NCBI RefSeq assembly: GCF_003999975.1
Contig: NZ_RJAC01000005.1
Coordinates: 186,001 to 250,000 of the forward strand
Reading direction: 5' to 3'
Length of the DNA: 64,000 nt
Source: Actinoplanes solisilvae
GTDB taxonomy: Bacteria > Actinomycetota > Actinomycetes > Mycobacteriales > Micromonosporaceae
Shown: positions 19,272 to 29,769 of the stretch, piece by piece
Layout of the letters: each line of letters opens with the position of its first letter
Numbering within the stretch: position 1 is the first letter of the stretch
Program-made: the position numbers and the translations under genes
The notes under the pieces: generated by a model
Seen by the model: the letters and a program-made list of their open reading frames with translations, nothing else
What the model was told of the DNA's origin: nothing
Database searches by the model: none

Positions 19272-20255
19272 GTGGGGCCCGCGGATCGAGTACGGGGCCA
19301 CGCGCTGCGGGGCGCCCCGGCGGCACGTCTGGTGGCCGCCGTCGCGGTCGTGTCGGCCGGCGCCCTGCTGGTCGGCGCGATCTGGGTGAGCCGCCGCGAG
19401 GCGCTGCCGCCCGGTGACCCGGGTGACGTGGTGCGGGTCGGGGTGGTGCAGGGGCAATCGGTGCCCGGCTATCTCGACGCGACCGGCGACGAGCTGACCG
19501 CGCTGACCGACCCGTCGGCGCCCGCGTCGGGGGAGACGTGGGCGCTGGTGAGCCTGCGCGGCTACCTCTCGGCCGGGGTGCTGCCCGACCTTCTCTCGGG
19601 CACGACGGTGGCTCAGGTCTACACCCGGGTGCCGCTGGTCGAGGCGCACACGCCGGTGGTGCGGATCCCGGTCTACCGGCTGCCTGCCGACGTGCTCTCC
19701 GGCATGCTCGACACCGCCCTGCAACGCGACCGTGAGCACGCCGAGTACGAGCAACTGGCCCGCCGGCTCAGCGGGGACGACGATCATCAGCAGCGAGCGC
19801 GACGGGCGTACGCCTCGGCGGCCCGTACGGCGGCGCAGGAGGCCTCGGCGTACCGCTCGGGCTGTTCCTGTGTCTTCGCGGCGGTGGTGCGGGGGGCGCC
19901 GTCGGCGTTGCGGGTGGTCGCCGACCGGCCCGACGTGCGCGCGGTCGACCCGGCACCCGAGGTGCGCGCCCTCGACCGTACGGAGTTCCGCCCGCCTCTG
20001 CCCGAGCAGAACGGCACGGTCCCACCGGAACAGTCGTCGTCGCCCGCTGTGCCAACCAGCCCGCCGGGCATTGCCTCGCGCACACCCGCGCCGATAGTGT
20101 CGTCGCCCGGAGCGGGTGTGACGTCCACCTCATCGACGGACGCCATCTTCACGGCTCCACCTTCCACCTCCGCACCGGAGGAGCGCTCTGCCGTACCCTC
20201 TGCCTCAGACGCGATCCCTGCTCACGACGCGACCCGCCGGTCGGCAGCACCCTGA
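19272..20255 (+). CDS. single-pass membrane protein of unknown function
   Basis: Protein of 327 residues, not recognised. A basic N-terminus and one hydrophobic segment (about 18-40) are followed by a folded-looking part (about 50-240) with VVRVGVVQGQSVPGYLDATG, ending in a Ser/Thr/Pro-rich region (about 240-327). The first soluble section loosely resembles SAF-like/Flp-pilus CpaB-type domains (repeated V-x-V-P and LS-x-G-x-LP), but this is weak. GTG start at 19272. It may work with the MinD-like ATPase downstream; CpaB/CpaE pairs exist in pilus systems, yet no other pilus gene is visible here. Confidence 0.6.
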   Translation: MGPADRVRGHALRGAPAARLVAAVAVVSAGALLVGAIWVSRREALPPGDPGDVVRVGVVQGQSVPGYLDATGDELTALTDPSAPASGETWALVSLRGYLSAGVLPDLLSGTTVAQVYTRVPLVEAHTPVVRIPVYRLPADVLSGMLDTALQRDREHAEYEQLARRLSGDDDHQQRARRAYASAARTAAQEASAYRSGCSCVFAAVVRGAPSALRVVADRPDVRAVDPAPEVRALDRTEFRPPLPEQNGTVPPEQSSSPAVPTSPPGIASRTPAPIVSSPGAGVTSTSSTDAIFTAPPSTSAPEERSAVPSASDAIPAHDATRRSAAP

Positions 20256-20421
20256 ACCCTTTCCGGACGTTAAATTTCTCGTCCGCCGGGTGGTGCGGCC
20301 CTTGGCTGGTGAGCGGCCGTGTCACCGGTCGGGGAAGAGCCCGAAGGGTCCGAGATGGTCGCTAGGACAGTGGCCCGATCGGGGTTAGCTCCGTAGCCTG
20401 TCAGGGGCGAGGCGCCTGGGC

Positions 20422-20459
20422 GTTGTGCATCACCGAGAGCTGTTGTGCATCACCGAGAG
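20422..20459 (+). repeat. 20-bp tandem repeat upstream of the MinD-like gene
   Basis: GTTGTGCATCACCGAGAG occurs at 20422-20439 and again at 20442-20459, a 20-base period (about two helical turns). It ends 24 bases before the GTG start. The position and spacing suit a pair of activator or repressor sites; it could also be a slippage product. The rest of the gap from 20256 has no clear promoter. Confidence 0.55.
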
Positions 20460-20483
20460 TTAACGTGCAGGAGGGGACGAGCC

Positions 20484-21908
20484 GTGGACGGGACCGAGAC
20501 CGGCTGGGGCCGGCCTGCGGAACCAGCCCCGCGTTGGCGGGCGCTGCTCGACCGCGCCCGGCACGGGTCCCGCCAGGACGACGCCGAGCCCGAGCGCGAG
20601 GCCCCGCCCGCGCAACAGCCCCCAACGCAGCAGCAGTACGGCCAACCCCTGCCGACGCGGCGCCCGGTCAACCCGCTGGATTCCCGCGGGCAGTACGGCG
20701 CCGGTCGCTACGAGCCGCAACCCGAGCCGCCGCAGCAGCCCGAGCCGCGCGCGATGCCGCAGCGGCCGATCAACCCGCTCGACCCGCGCTGGCAGGCCCG
20801 CCAGCCCGAGGCGCCGCCGCGCCGTGCGGCCCCGCCGCCTCCGCCCGCGCCCTTGCCGGTCGAGGAGCACCATAGCTACTTCAACCCGTCGGGACGTCCG
20901 CCCGCGGCACCGCCGCCCGGCCGTGACTACCCGCAGGTGCGTGCCTCGGCGGTGGCCCCGGTCATGCAGCCGCCCCCGGTCATGCCGCCGCCTCCGGTCA
21001 TGCCGCCTGCGCCTGCGCCGGTGGCGCCTCCGCTGATGCCCGTCGCGCCGACCTCGCCCGCCGCGGCCCGCATCGAGTGGCGGCAGACCCGCACCGACGA
21101 CGAGCTCGAGCGCGCCGTCTCGGTGATGCGCCGCAAGCTCGGCAAGCCGCGCGTGCTGGCCTTCGCCAACCCCAAGGGCGGCGTGCACAAGACGACCGCG
21201 ACCGTGCTGGCCGCCGCCACCATCGGCAGCGTCCGCGGCCGCGGCGTGCTCGCCTGGGACGACAACGAGCTGCGCGGCACGCTCGGCCTGCGCGCCGGCA
21301 GCGCGCGCCACGCCCGCACGATCAAGCACCTGCTGGCCGACCTGCTGCAGATCGAGAACCTGCACGGCGACTCGCTGCTGCAAGAGCTCGACGGCTACCT
21401 GCGGCACGCCTCCGACGGCTCCTACGACGTGCTCGCCGGCGAGGAGAACCCGCGCTTCGCCCAGCGCCTCGACCAGGCCACCGTGCGCCGCGTGATGGAC
21501 CTGCTCCGGCGTACCCATGATGTGATCTGTGTCGACACCGGCAACAACGTCGAGAGCGTCAACTGGCAGACCGTCATGCGCCAGGCCGACCAGCTCGTGA
21601 TCACCACGGTGCCGCGGGAGGATGCCGCCTTCACCGCCGACTGGATGCTCGACGTGCTCGACGACAGCGGCATGGGTGACCTGGTCAGCAACGCGGTCAC
21701 GCTCATCTCGTGCCCGTCGCCGGGGCCGCTGCCGCTGCTCAACGACTTCGCCAAGCACTTCGCCACCCGCACCCGGGCGGTCGCGATCGTGCCCTACGAC
21801 CAGGCCCTCGAGGTCGGCTCCTCGATCGAGTACGGCGATCTCCAACAGGAGACGCGTACGGCGTGGCTCAAGGCCGCCAGTGTGATGATCGAGCCATTCG
21901 CCGAGTGA
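20484..21908 (+). CDS. MinD/ParA-like ATPase with Pro-rich N-terminus
   Basis: Deviant-Walker ATPase of 474 residues. The first ~190 residues are disordered and rich in P, Q and R. The ATPase domain begins near 215 with FANPKGGVHKTTATVLA, a deviant Walker A with the signature second lysine. DVICVDTGNN is the Walker B-like strand near 345 and VITTVPREDAAFTADWMLD follows. Relatives are called MinD-like, CpaE-like or EspI-like. I chose GTG 20484 because GGAGGGG precedes it; the longer frame from 20445 starts inside the 20-bp repeat. Probable role: positioning or assembly of a membrane apparatus; the cargo is unknown. Confidence 0.78.
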   Translation: MDGTETGWGRPAEPAPRWRALLDRARHGSRQDDAEPEREAPPAQQPPTQQQYGQPLPTRRPVNPLDSRGQYGAGRYEPQPEPPQQPEPRAMPQRPINPLDPRWQARQPEAPPRRAAPPPPPAPLPVEEHHSYFNPSGRPPAAPPPGRDYPQVRASAVAPVMQPPPVMPPPPVMPPAPAPVAPPLMPVAPTSPAAARIEWRQTRTDDELERAVSVMRRKLGKPRVLAFANPKGGVHKTTATVLAAATIGSVRGRGVLAWDDNELRGTLGLRAGSARHARTIKHLLADLLQIENLHGDSLLQELDGYLRHASDGSYDVLAGEENPRFAQRLDQATVRRVMDLLRRTHDVICVDTGNNVESVNWQTVMRQADQLVITTVPREDAAFTADWMLDVLDDSGMGDLVSNAVTLISCPSPGPLPLLNDFAKHFATRTRAVAIVPYDQALEVGSSIEYGDLQQETRTAWLKAASVMIEPFAE

Positions 21909-21984
21909 CCCGCGTGGGGCCTCCCGGATTGTCGGTGGGTCCGACTAGAGTCGCTCGGGTCATCACAACTTAAGGGGGCCCGGG

Positions 21985-24900
21985 GTGTCTGACTCGTTCG
22001 TGCATCTACATGTGCACACCGAGTATTCGATGCTCGACGGAGCCGCCCGCGTCAAGGAGTTGCTGGCCGAGGCCAACCGGCTCGGCATGCCCGCCGCGGC
22101 GATCACCGACCACGGCAACATGCACGGCGCCTACGACTTCTACACCCAGGCCAAGGCGGCCGGCATCATCCCGGTGATCGGTGTCGAGGCCTACCTGGCG
22201 CCCGAGTCGCGCCTCACCAAGAGCCGCATCAAGTGGGGCCGCCCCGAGCAGAAGGGCGACGACGTCTCCGGCAGCGGCGCCTACACCCACATGACGATGT
22301 GGGCCCGCAACGCCGTCGGCCTGAAGAACCTGTTCCGCCTGAACTCGCGGGCGTCGATCGAGGGCCAGCTCGGTAAATACCCGCGCATGGACTTCGACAT
22401 CATCGCCGAGCACGCCGAGGGCATCATGGGCACGACCGGCTGCCCGTCGGGCGCGGTGCAGACCCGGCTGCGGCTCGGCCAGTTCGACGAGGCCCTGAAG
22501 TCCGCCGCGATGTACCAGGAGGCGCTCGGGAAGGACAACTACTTCCTCGAGATCATGGACCACGGCCTGTCGATCGAGAAGCGGGTGCGCGACGGCCTGC
22601 TCGAGATCGGCCGCAAGCTCGACATCAAGCCGCTGGTCACCAACGACTCGCACTACGTCTACGAGGAACAGTCCGCCGCCCACGACGTGCTGCTGTGTGT
22701 GCAGACCGGCAGCAACGTGGCCGACCCCAACCGGTTCCGTTTCGACGGCAACGGCTATTTCGTCAAGTCGGCCGACCAGATGCGCGCGGTCGACTCGTCC
22801 GAGGCCTGGCAGGAAGGCTGCCGCACGACGCTGCTGGTGGCCGAGCGGGTCGAGACCGAGGGCATGTTCTCGTTCAAGAACCTGATGCCCCGGTTCCCGA
22901 TCCCCGACGGCTACACCGAAGAGGAATACTTCCGTCACGTCGCGTTCGAGGGGCTGCGCGCCCGCTTCCCCGACGGCATCCCCGACACGCACATCAAGCA
23001 GGCGGAGTACGAGCTCGGCGTCATCATCCAGATGGGCTTCCCGGCCTACTTCCTCGTCGTCGCCGACTTCATCCAGTGGTCCAAGCGCAACGGCATCGCC
23101 GTCGGCCCCGGCCGTGGCTCGGCCGCGGGCTCCCTGGTGGCGTACGCGATGGGCATCACCGACCTCGACCCGCTGCCGCACGGCCTGATCTTCGAGCGGT
23201 TCCTCAACCCCGAGCGCATCTCGATGCCCGACGTCGACATCGACTTCGACGAGCGTCGCCGGGGCGAGGTCATCCGCTACGTCACCGAGCGCTGGGGCGA
23301 CGACAAGGTCGCCCAGATCGCCACCTTCGGCACGATCAAGGCGAAGGCCGCGATCAAGGACTCGGCCCGGGTGCTGGGCTACCCGTTCGCGGTCGGCGAC
23401 CGCATCACCAAGGCGCTGCCGCCCGACGTCATGGGCAAGGGCATCCCGCTGTCGGGCATCTTCGACAAGGAGCACAAGCGCTACAGCGAGGCCGGCGAGG
23501 TCCGCACGCTCTACGAGACCGATCCCGACGTCAAGAAGGTGATCGACACCGCACGCGGCATCGAGGGGCTGATCCGCCAGACCGGTGTCCACGCGGCCGG
23601 CGTGATCATGTCAGCCGAGCCGATCATCGACCACATCCCGCTCATGCGCCGGGCCTCCGACGGCGTGATCATCACGCAGTTCGACTACCCGACCTGTGAG
23701 ACGCTCGGCCTGCTGAAGATGGACTTCCTGGGTCTTCGCAACCTGACGATCCTCGACGACGCCGTCAAGAACATCAAGCTCAACCACGGCCTCGACCTCG
23801 ACCTGCTGGCCCTGCCGCTCGACGACCCGCAGGCCTACGAGCTGCTGGCCCGCGGCGACACGCTCGGCGTCTTCCAGCTCGACGGCGGCCCGATGCGCTC
23901 GCTGCTGCGGCTGATGAAGCCCGACAACTTCGAGGACATCTCCGCCGTCCTGGCGCTGTACCGTCCCGGCCCGATGGGCGTCGAATCGCACACCAACTAC
24001 GCCCTGCGCAAGAACAAACTGCAGGACATCACGCCGATCCACCCCGAGCTCGAGGAACCGCTGCGCGAGATCCTCGAACCGACGTACGGCCTGATCGTCT
24101 ATCAGGAGCAGGTGCAGCGGGCCGCGCAGATCCTGGCCGGCTACACACTCGGCCAGGCCGACCTGCTGCGCCGCGCGATGGGTAAGAAGAAGAAGGAGAT
24201 CCTCGACAAGGAGTTCGGGCCGTTCCGCGACGGCTGCCGCCAGCACGGCTACTCCGACCAGGCGATCCAGGCGGTGTGGGACGTGCTGGTCCCGTTCGCC
24301 GGTTACGCGTTCAACAAGGCGCACTCCGCCGCCTACGGCCTGGTGTCCTACTGGACGGCCTACCTGAAGGCGCACTACCCGGCCGAATACATGGGCGGTC
24401 TGCTGACCAGCGTCGGCGACGACAAGGACAAGATGGCGATGTACCTGGCCGAGTGCCGGCGCATGGGCATCCAGGTCCTGCCGCCCGACGTCAACGAGTC
24501 CGCCGGCCCATTCACCCCGGTCGGCAAGGACATCCGGTTCGGCCTGGCCGCCGTGCGCAACGTCGGCAACAACGTGGTCGAGGCGATCTCCCGCTGCCGC
24601 GAGGAGAAGGGCAAATATCAGGACTTCTACGACTTCTTGTCCAAGGTGGACGCCGTCGCCTGCAACAAGAAGACGATTGAATCCCTGATCAAGGCGGGCG
24701 CGTTCGACTCCATGGGGCACAGCCGCAAGGGTCTGCTCGCCGTGCACGCCGAGGCCATCGACGCGTACGCCGACGTCAAGCGCAACGAGGCGGCCGGCCA
24801 GTTCGACCTTTTCGGCGCGTTCGGCGACGTCGAGGGCGGCAACGCGGCCACGGTCGCCATGCCCACCATCGGCGACTCCGAGTGGGACAAGCGCGACAAA

Positions 24901-25518
24901 CTGGCCTTCGAGCGCGAGATGCTCGGCCTCTACGTCAGCGACCACCCGCTCGCCGGCCTCGAACAGCTGCTGATGAACTCGGCCGACACGACGATCGCCG
25001 CGCTGAACGAAGAGGGCACGGTCGGTGACGGCCAGGTCGTCACGCTCGCCGGCATCCTCACCGGGGTGCAGCGCCGCATCACCAAGCAGGGCCGCGCCTG
25101 GGCCTCGGCCACCCTCGAAGACCTGGCCGGCGGCGTCGAGGCGCTGTTCTTCCCGAACACCTACGAGGTGATCGGCCAGTTCATCGCCGAAGACGCGATC
25201 GTCGTGGTCAAGGGCCGCGTCGACCGCCGCGACGACACCCCGCGCATCATGGCGATGGACATGTCGCTGCCCGACGTCAGCCACAACCCCGACAGCAAAC
25301 CGGTCACCCTGACCATGCCGATCACCCGCTGCACCCCGCCGCTGGTGTCGGAACTGAAAGAGATCTTGAGCAGCCATCCCGGCGACGCCGAGGTGCACGT
25401 CCACCTGCAGAACGGCAGCCGTACGACGGTGCTGCGGCTGGGCGCGGTGCGGGTCGCGCCGACACCGGCGCTGCGGGCCGACCTCAAGACGATCCTCGGC
25501 CCGTCAGCGGTGGCCTGA
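21985..25518 (+). CDS. dnaE: DNA polymerase III alpha subunit (DnaE1)
   Basis: Main replicative polymerase, 1177 residues. Order: PHP domain (about 5-280), polymerase core with the [15 protein letters not shown] catalytic aspartates near residue 413, beta-clamp-binding and helix-hairpin-helix regions, and a C-terminal OB fold near residues 1010-1090 ([19 protein letters not shown]). The PHP metal ligands are all present: H9, H11, D18, H43, E68, H102, C153, D221, H223, the set needed for PHP-type proofreading in Mycobacterium tuberculosis DnaE1. GTG start with GGGGGCCCGGG just upstream; a -10-like TAGAGT lies at 21946. Confidence 0.97.
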   Translation: MSDSFVHLHVHTEYSMLDGAARVKELLAEANRLGMPAAAITDHGNMHGAYDFYTQAKAAGIIPVIGVEAYLAPESRLTKSRIKWGRPEQKGDDVSGSGAYTHMTMWARNAVGLKNLFRLNSRASIEGQLGKYPRMDFDIIAEHAEGIMGTTGCPSGAVQTRLRLGQFDEALKSAAMYQEALGKDNYFLEIMDHGLSIEKRVRDGLLEIGRKLDIKPLVTNDSHYVYEEQSAAHDVLLCVQTGSNVADPNRFRFDGNGYFVKSADQMRAVDSSEAWQEGCRTTLLVAERVETEGMFSFKNLMPRFPIPDGYTEEEYFRHVAFEGLRARFPDGIPDTHIKQAEYELGVIIQMGFPAYFLVVADFIQWSKRNGIAVGPGRGSAAGSLVAYAMGITDLDPLPHGLIFERFLNPERISMPDVDIDFDERRRGEVIRYVTERWGDDKVAQIATFGTIKAKAAIKDSARVLGYPFAVGDRITKALPPDVMGKGIPLSGIFDKEHKRYSEAGEVRTLYETDPDVKKVIDTARGIEGLIRQTGVHAAGVIMSAEPIIDHIPLMRRASDGVIITQFDYPTCETLGLLKMDFLGLRNLTILDDAVKNIKLNHGLDLDLLALPLDDPQAYELLARGDTLGVFQLDGGPMRSLLRLMKPDNFEDISAVLALYRPGPMGVESHTNYALRKNKLQDITPIHPELEEPLREILEPTYGLIVYQEQVQRAAQILAGYTLGQADLLRRAMGKKKKEILDKEFGPFRDGCRQHGYSDQAIQAVWDVLVPFAGYAFNKAHSAAYGLVSYWTAYLKAHYPAEYMGGLLTSVGDDKDKMAMYLAECRRMGIQVLPPDVNESAGPFTPVGKDIRFGLAAVRNVGNNVVEAISRCREEKGKYQDFYDFLSKVDAVACNKKTIESLIKAGAFDSMGHSRKGLLAVHAEAIDAYADVKRNEAAGQFDLFGAFGDVEGGNAATVAMPTIGDSEWDKRDKLAFEREMLGLYVSDHPLAGLEQLLMNSADTTIAALNEEGTVGDGQVVTLAGILTGVQRRITKQGRAWASATLEDLAGGVEALFFPNTYEVIGQFIAEDAIVVVKGRVDRRDDTPRIMAMDMSLPDVSHNPDSKPVTLTMPITRCTPPLVSELKEILSSHPGDAEVHVHLQNGSRTTVLRLGAVRVAPTPALRADLKTILGPSAVA

Positions 25519-25573
25519 GAGACGTGAGCGGGCACGCGCGACGGAGGCGTGCGGCACCTGGCAGGATCGTAGG

Positions 25574-26359
25574 GTGAACGCGAGTCAGGAACCGGCACCC
25601 CCGCACCAGCCGGGCGACCCCGCCACCACGCACGGCGGTTACGGGAGCCCCGAAGGCGGCACGGTGGGTTACGGCACACCCGAGGCCGGCTTCGGCCTCG
25701 CACACCCCTCCGGCCCGGCCGCCAGCCCCAGCGGTTTCGCCCAGGCCTGGAACGTACGGGCCTCAAGCCCCCGGCCGTGGAAACGCACAGTCATCGTGGC
25801 CGTCGGCGTCTTCCTGGCCGTGCTCGCGCTGGGCGCGCCACTGGGCGTCCTCTGGCATTTCCTGGCCCCCGCAGTGCCGGTGATCAACGCGGGCCAGCAG
25901 GGCGTGGTCGTCAACGACCCGTCCCCCGAGGAATACATCGCCGCCGACGGCTGGTTCGCCCTGCTCGGCCTCGGGTTCGGCCTGCTCGTCGCCATCGGCG
26001 CCTGGCTGCTGCTGCGCCGCGACCGGGGGCCGTTCCTGCTGCTGGGCGTCGTGCTGGGCACCCTCGGCGCGGGCTGGCTGGTCGCCCCGTGGATCGGCGA
26101 GAAGATCGGCCGCGGCGGCTACCAGCGCTGGGTCGAGACGGCCCAGCAGGGCGCGACCTATCTGGCCCCGCCCGAGGTGCACTCCCTGGGGCCGACCCTG
26201 GTGCCGGCATTCGCGGCCGCGATCGTCCTGACGTTGCTGGCCGGCTGGTCCAACGACCCCGACCTCGACCGGTCGGGCGCTCATCCCGGCTATGGCCCGA
26301 ACAACGACTACCCCGACGAGCAACCGTCCTACCTGCCGCCGGGCGAGCCGCGCGTCTGA
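25574..26359 (+). CDS. DUF2567-like four-helix membrane protein
   Basis: Protein of 261 residues with a disordered Gly/Pro/Ala-rich N-terminus (about 1-60) and four hydrophobic segments (about 72-95, 130-150, 158-178, 208-228). The loop VINAGQQGVVVNDPSPEEYIAADGWFALLGL and the overall layout fit the actinobacterial DUF2567 family. Function unknown. GTG at 25574 opens the frame; no strong ribosome-binding site. It converges with the Lon-domain gene downstream. Confidence 0.65.
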   Translation: MNASQEPAPPHQPGDPATTHGGYGSPEGGTVGYGTPEAGFGLAHPSGPAASPSGFAQAWNVRASSPRPWKRTVIVAVGVFLAVLALGAPLGVLWHFLAPAVPVINAGQQGVVVNDPSPEEYIAADGWFALLGLGFGLLVAIGAWLLLRRDRGPFLLLGVVLGTLGAGWLVAPWIGEKIGRGGYQRWVETAQQGATYLAPPEVHSLGPTLVPAFAAAIVLTLLAGWSNDPDLDRSGAHPGYGPNNDYPDEQPSYLPPGEPRV

Positions 26360-26486
26360 GGGCTTGTCTGCCCGGTCCAAGCAGGGCGGGCCGTGCCGTT
26401 GAGGGCTTGGCGAGTCGATGCGGCCGGCGGTGGGAGGGGTGTTTCCGCGCCGCGACCACCGCGGGGACCTTTGCGGCGAGCGGTGG

Positions 26487-27194
26487 CTAGTTCGGGCTGG
26501 CGGGGCGGGCCAGGTCGCTCAGGGGGACCGGGACGGCGCGCACGCGGGCCAGCAGGCCGGCCTCGCGGTTGAGCAGTTTCAGCTCGGTGCGCAGGCGGGT
26601 CGCCGTGTCGGGGGCGGCGAGCAGCAGCTGGCGCTCGTCGGTGGTGAGCTGGGCGGTCGCGGCGATCAGGTGGGACAGGACCGTCGCGTCGCCGGGGACG
26701 GCGTCGAGCACCTCGGAGTCGGGCCGCAGCAGTTCGAGGTAGGCGCGGAAGGCGGCCAGCGCCCGCGGCGCGAGCAGCTCGGCCGTCTCGTCGGCCGATT
26801 CCTCGGGGAGCCATTCGACGTCGGCCGTGAGGTAGGGCTCGTCGTCCTGCCGCACGTCTTTGATCGTGAAGCGGCGCCGGCCGACGGTCATGATGTCGTA
26901 GCGGCCGTCGGGCAGCTCGGTGACCTGGCGCAGCTCGGCTGTGCAGCCGGTCGGGTAAAGGTCTTTGACCGTGATCGGCGGGTCTTCGGCGGCTGGGCCG
27001 TCGGCGCTGTCGGGGGCCGGGGCCTCGGCGCCGTAGCGCAGGGTCACCACGCCGAATTCGTGCGGGCCCTCGTCGGGGCTGGCGACCAGTTCGCGTACGA
27101 GCGTGCGGTATCGCTCCTCGAAGATGTGCAGGGGCAGCACCAAGCCCGGGAACAGCACCGTACCCAGCGGGAACACCGGCAGCCGCTTGCTCAC
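26487..27194 (-). CDS. Lon substrate-binding (LAN/PUA-like) domain protein
   Basis: Stand-alone Lon N-terminal domain protein of 235 residues without ATPase or protease parts. The opening LPVFPLGTVLFPGLVLPLHIFEERYRTLV and the later TGCTAELRQVTELPDGRYDIMTVGRRRF are typical of this family (often labelled peptidase S16, Lon-like). Known: widespread in actinobacteria; substrate and role not established. ATG start at 27194. It is transcribed toward the DUF2567-like gene; the 127-base gap between their stops shows a 10-bp direct repeat (TGAGGGCTTG at 26357 and 26399) and little else. Confidence 0.85.
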   Translation of the reverse strand: MSKRLPVFPLGTVLFPGLVLPLHIFEERYRTLVRELVASPDEGPHEFGVVTLRYGAEAPAPDSADGPAAEDPPITVKDLYPTGCTAELRQVTELPDGRYDIMTVGRRRFTIKDVRQDDEPYLTADVEWLPEESADETAELLAPRALAAFRAYLELLRPDSEVLDAVPGDATVLSHLIAATAQLTTDERQLLLAAPDTATRLRTELKLLNREAGLLARVRAVPVPLSDLARPASPN

Positions 27195-27331
27195 GGGTTC
27201 AGCCTATCGGTCACCCCCTCATGGTCAACCCGTCACGCCCGGCGTACCGGAGCGGGTGGTCCGGGCGGGTGATCGACGTCCCAGCACTCGGGCCTGGCTG
27301 CGGCGGACGCGGTTTTGCCGCGAGGTCCGCC

Positions 27332-27337
27332 TAAACT
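27332..27337 (+). promoter_or_regulatory. leaderless -10 element of the his operon
   Basis: TAAACT ends seven bases before the GTG of hisD, the spacing expected for transcription starting on the start codon. No ribosome-binding site precedes the GTG, in agreement. A recognisable -35 is lacking (GCGGTT at 17 bases). This would drive hisD-hisC-hisB and the genes that follow. Confidence 0.5.
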
Positions 27338-27344
27338 TGGCGAC

Positions 27345-28673
27345 GTGCTGAATCGGATCGACCTGCGCGGCTCCCACCGGGACCCGCGAGGCCTGCTGCC
27401 CCGTGCCCAGCTCGACGTCTCTGTGGCCGTCGAGCAGATCCGCCCGGTCGTCGAGTCGGTCCATCAGCACGGCTTCTCGGCGATCCGCGAGGCGACCGAG
27501 CGGTTCGACGGGGTGACCCTCGAGCGGCTGCGGGTGCCGGCCGCCGCGATCGCCGCCGCCGCCGAGACCCTCGAGCCCGAGGTGCGCGCCGCGCTTGAGG
27601 TGGCGATCGAGCGCGCCCGCAAGGTCCACGCCGACCAGCGCCGCGCCGACCTCGTCACCAAGGTCGTCCCCGGTGGCACGGTCACCGAGCGTTTCCTCCC
27701 GGTACGCCGCGTCGGGCTCTACGTGCCCGGCGGCCTGGCCGTCTATCCGTCCACCGTGGTCATGAACGTTGTGCCTGCCCAAGAGGCCGGCGTCGAGGCT
27801 CTGGTCGTCGCCAGCCCGCCGCAGAAGGAGAACGGCGGCCTGCCCGACTCGCGCGTCCTGGCCGCCTGCGCCCTGCTCGGCGTCGACGAGGTCTACGCCG
27901 TCGGTGGCGCCCAGGCGATCGCCATGCTCGGCTACGGCTCCGACGGCTCCGACGGCTCCGACGGCTCCGACGAGGGCGACCGCTGCGAGCCGGTCGACGT
28001 GATCACCGGGCCCGGCAACATCTGGGTCACCGCGGCCAAGCGCCTGCTGCGCGGCGTGGTCGGCATCGACGCCGAGGCCGGCCCGACCGAGATCGCGATC
28101 CTGGCCGACGACACCGCCGACCCGCGCCACGTCGCGGCCGACCTGATCAGCCAGGCCGAGCACGACCCGCTCGCCGCGAGCGTGCTGGTCACCGATTCGA
28201 CCGCGCTGGCCGAGGCGGTCGACGCCGAGTTGCTGCGCCAGGTGGCGACGACCAAGCACGCCGCCCGGGTGCAGACCGCGCTGGCCGGCGAGCAGTCCGG
28301 CGTCGTGCTGGTCGACGACCTCGAGCAGGGCTTGCGCGTCGTCGACGCCTACGCGGCCGAGCACCTTGAGATCCAGACCCGCGACGCGCGCGAGTGGGCG
28401 ATGCGGGTGCGTAACGCCGGCGCGATCTTCGTGGGCGCGTGGTCGCCGGTGTCGCTGGGCGACTACGCGGCCGGCTCCAACCACGTGCTGCCCACGGGCG
28501 GTTGCGCGCGTCACTCGTCGGGCCTGTCGGTGCAGTCGTTCCTGCGCGGCGTCCACGTCATCGAATACGACGAGGCCGCCCTGCGCGATGTCGCCGGCCA
28601 TGTCGTCACGCTGGCCAACGCGGAAGATCTGCCGGCTCACGGCGACGCGGTGCGAGCGAGGTTCGAGGCATGA
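27345..28673 (+). CDS. hisD: histidinol dehydrogenase HisD
   Basis: Zinc- and NAD-dependent enzyme, 442 residues, that oxidises L-histidinol to histidine in two steps. Visible are [21 protein letters not shown] near residue 118, [16 protein letters not shown] near 222, the [11 protein letters not shown] segment, and the metal/catalytic region [11 protein letters not shown] near 338. A loop normally short (AMLGYG...DVITGPGN) is extended by GSD repeats coded by a 9-bp tandem array. GTG start chosen from the leaderless promoter. The stop overlaps a tiny coupled frame before hisC. Confidence 0.95.
   Translation: MLNRIDLRGSHRDPRGLLPRAQLDVSVAVEQIRPVVESVHQHGFSAIREATERFDGVTLERLRVPAAAIAAAAETLEPEVRAALEVAIERARKVHADQRRADLVTKVVPGGTVTERFLPVRRVGLYVPGGLAVYPSTVVMNVVPAQEAGVEALVVASPPQKENGGLPDSRVLAACALLGVDEVYAVGGAQAIAMLGYGSDGSDGSDGSDEGDRCEPVDVITGPGNIWVTAAKRLLRGVVGIDAEAGPTEIAILADDTADPRHVAADLISQAEHDPLAASVLVTDSTALAEAVDAELLRQVATTKHAARVQTALAGEQSGVVLVDDLEQGLRVVDAYAAEHLEIQTRDAREWAMRVRNAGAIFVGAWSPVSLGDYAAGSNHVLPTGGCARHSSGLSVQSFLRGVHVIEYDEAALRDVAGHVVTLANAEDLPAHGDAVRARFEA
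27936..27971 (+). repeat. 9-bp tandem array inside hisD
   Basis: GGCTCCGAC occurs four times in perfect tandem (27936, 27945, 27954, 27963), coding (GSD)4. It keeps frame and lengthens a surface loop just before the GPGN nucleotide-binding segment. Perfect identity suggests recent or ongoing slippage. Confidence 0.85.
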
Positions 28674-28708
28674 GCACCGACAGAACGGCAACCGGGGGTA
28701 CGGCGTGA
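28670..28708 (+). CDS. 12-codon linker frame between hisD and hisC
   Basis: ATG at 28670 overlaps the hisD stop (ATGA) and its own TGA overlaps the hisC GTG (GTGA). The product would be [12 protein letters not shown]. The double overlap means ribosomes leaving hisD could pass through it to hisC without release from the mRNA. It may serve only as a translational bridge; no peptide function is claimed. Confidence 0.35.
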   Translation: MSTDRTATGGTA

Positions 28709-29769
28709 CGACCATTGACGATCTGCCCATCCGGGACGACCTGCGCGGCAAGACGCCGTACGGGGCTCCGCAGCTCGACGTCGCTGTGCGGCTCAACACG
28801 AATGAGAACAGCTATCCGCTGCCCGAGGCGGTGGTCGACGCGATCGCCAAGGCGGTGCAGGCCGAGCTGCGCGATCTCAACCGCTACCCCGACCGGGACG
28901 CGTCCGCCTTGCGCGCCGACCTGGCCGACTACCTCGGGCATGGTCTGACCGCGGCCGGCACGTGGGCGGCGAACGGATCGAACGAGGTGCAGCAGCAGCT
29001 TCTGCAGGCGTTCGCCGGGCCGGGCCGGGTGGCGCTCGGCTTCGGCCCGTCCTATTCGATGCACCCCCTGCTGGCCCAGGGGACCGGCAGCCGGTGGGTC
29101 GGCGCGCTGCGTGATCCCGACTTCGGGCTGTCCCCGGCGGCCGCGGTGGCCCAGATCGAGGAGCACGATCCCGACCTGGTCTTCCTGTGCTCGCCGAACA
29201 ACCCGACCGGCACGGCGCTCGACCCCGAGGTGGTCACGGCCGTGCTCGAGTCGGCCCGCGGCATGGTCGTCGTCGACGAGGCGTACGCGGAATTCGCCCG
29301 GCCCGGCGTGCCGAGCGCGCTGACCCTGCTGCCGGGCCACCCGCGCCTGGTGGTCACGCGCACGATGAGCAAGGCGTTCGGCTTCGCCGGGGGTCGCCTG
29401 GGCTATCTGGCCGCCGATCCCGCCGTGGTCGACGCGGTGCAGCTCGTGCGGCTGCCCTATCACCTGTCCGCGCTGACCCAGGCCGCCGCCCGCGCGGCCC
29501 TGTCGCAGCGTGACGCCCTGCTCGCCACCGTCGAGACGATCAAGCAGCAGCGTGACCGCATCGTCACCACCCTGCGTGAGCGTGGGTTCAAGGTGGCCGA
29601 CAGCGACGCCAACTTCGTGCTCTTCGAGGTCGGCGGCGACCAGACGGTCGCCTGGCGTCGCCTGCTCGACCGCGGCGTGCTGATCCGCGACGTCGGCCTG
29701 CCGGGCTGGCTGCGAGTGACCGCCGGCACCCCTGCCGAAACCGATGCATTCCTGGAGGCCCTGCAGTGA
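28705..29769 (+). CDS. hisC: histidinol-phosphate aminotransferase HisC
   Basis: PLP-dependent aminotransferase of 354 residues (imidazole acetol phosphate to histidinol phosphate). Seen: [14 protein letters not shown] near residue 30, [10 protein letters not shown] near 164, the Asp/Tyr pair VVDEAYAEF near 190, and the cofactor lysine in [15 protein letters not shown] near 222. The frame is open upstream inside hisD; the GTG at 28705 gives the normal N-terminus ([22 protein letters not shown]). The stop overlaps the hisB GTG. Confidence 0.95.
   Translation: MTTIDDLPIRDDLRGKTPYGAPQLDVAVRLNTNENSYPLPEAVVDAIAKAVQAELRDLNRYPDRDASALRADLADYLGHGLTAAGTWAANGSNEVQQQLLQAFAGPGRVALGFGPSYSMHPLLAQGTGSRWVGALRDPDFGLSPAAAVAQIEEHDPDLVFLCSPNNPTGTALDPEVVTAVLESARGMVVVDEAYAEFARPGVPSALTLLPGHPRLVVTRTMSKAFGFAGGRLGYLAADPAVVDAVQLVRLPYHLSALTQAAARAALSQRDALLATVETIKQQRDRIVTTLRERGFKVADSDANFVLFEVGGDQTVAWRRLLDRGVLIRDVGLPGWLRVTAGTPAETDAFLEALQ

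Noticed and set aside
22006..25404. Two long minus-strand frames opposite dnaE
   Set aside because: Shadow of the strongly biased codon use of dnaE; no recognisable protein.
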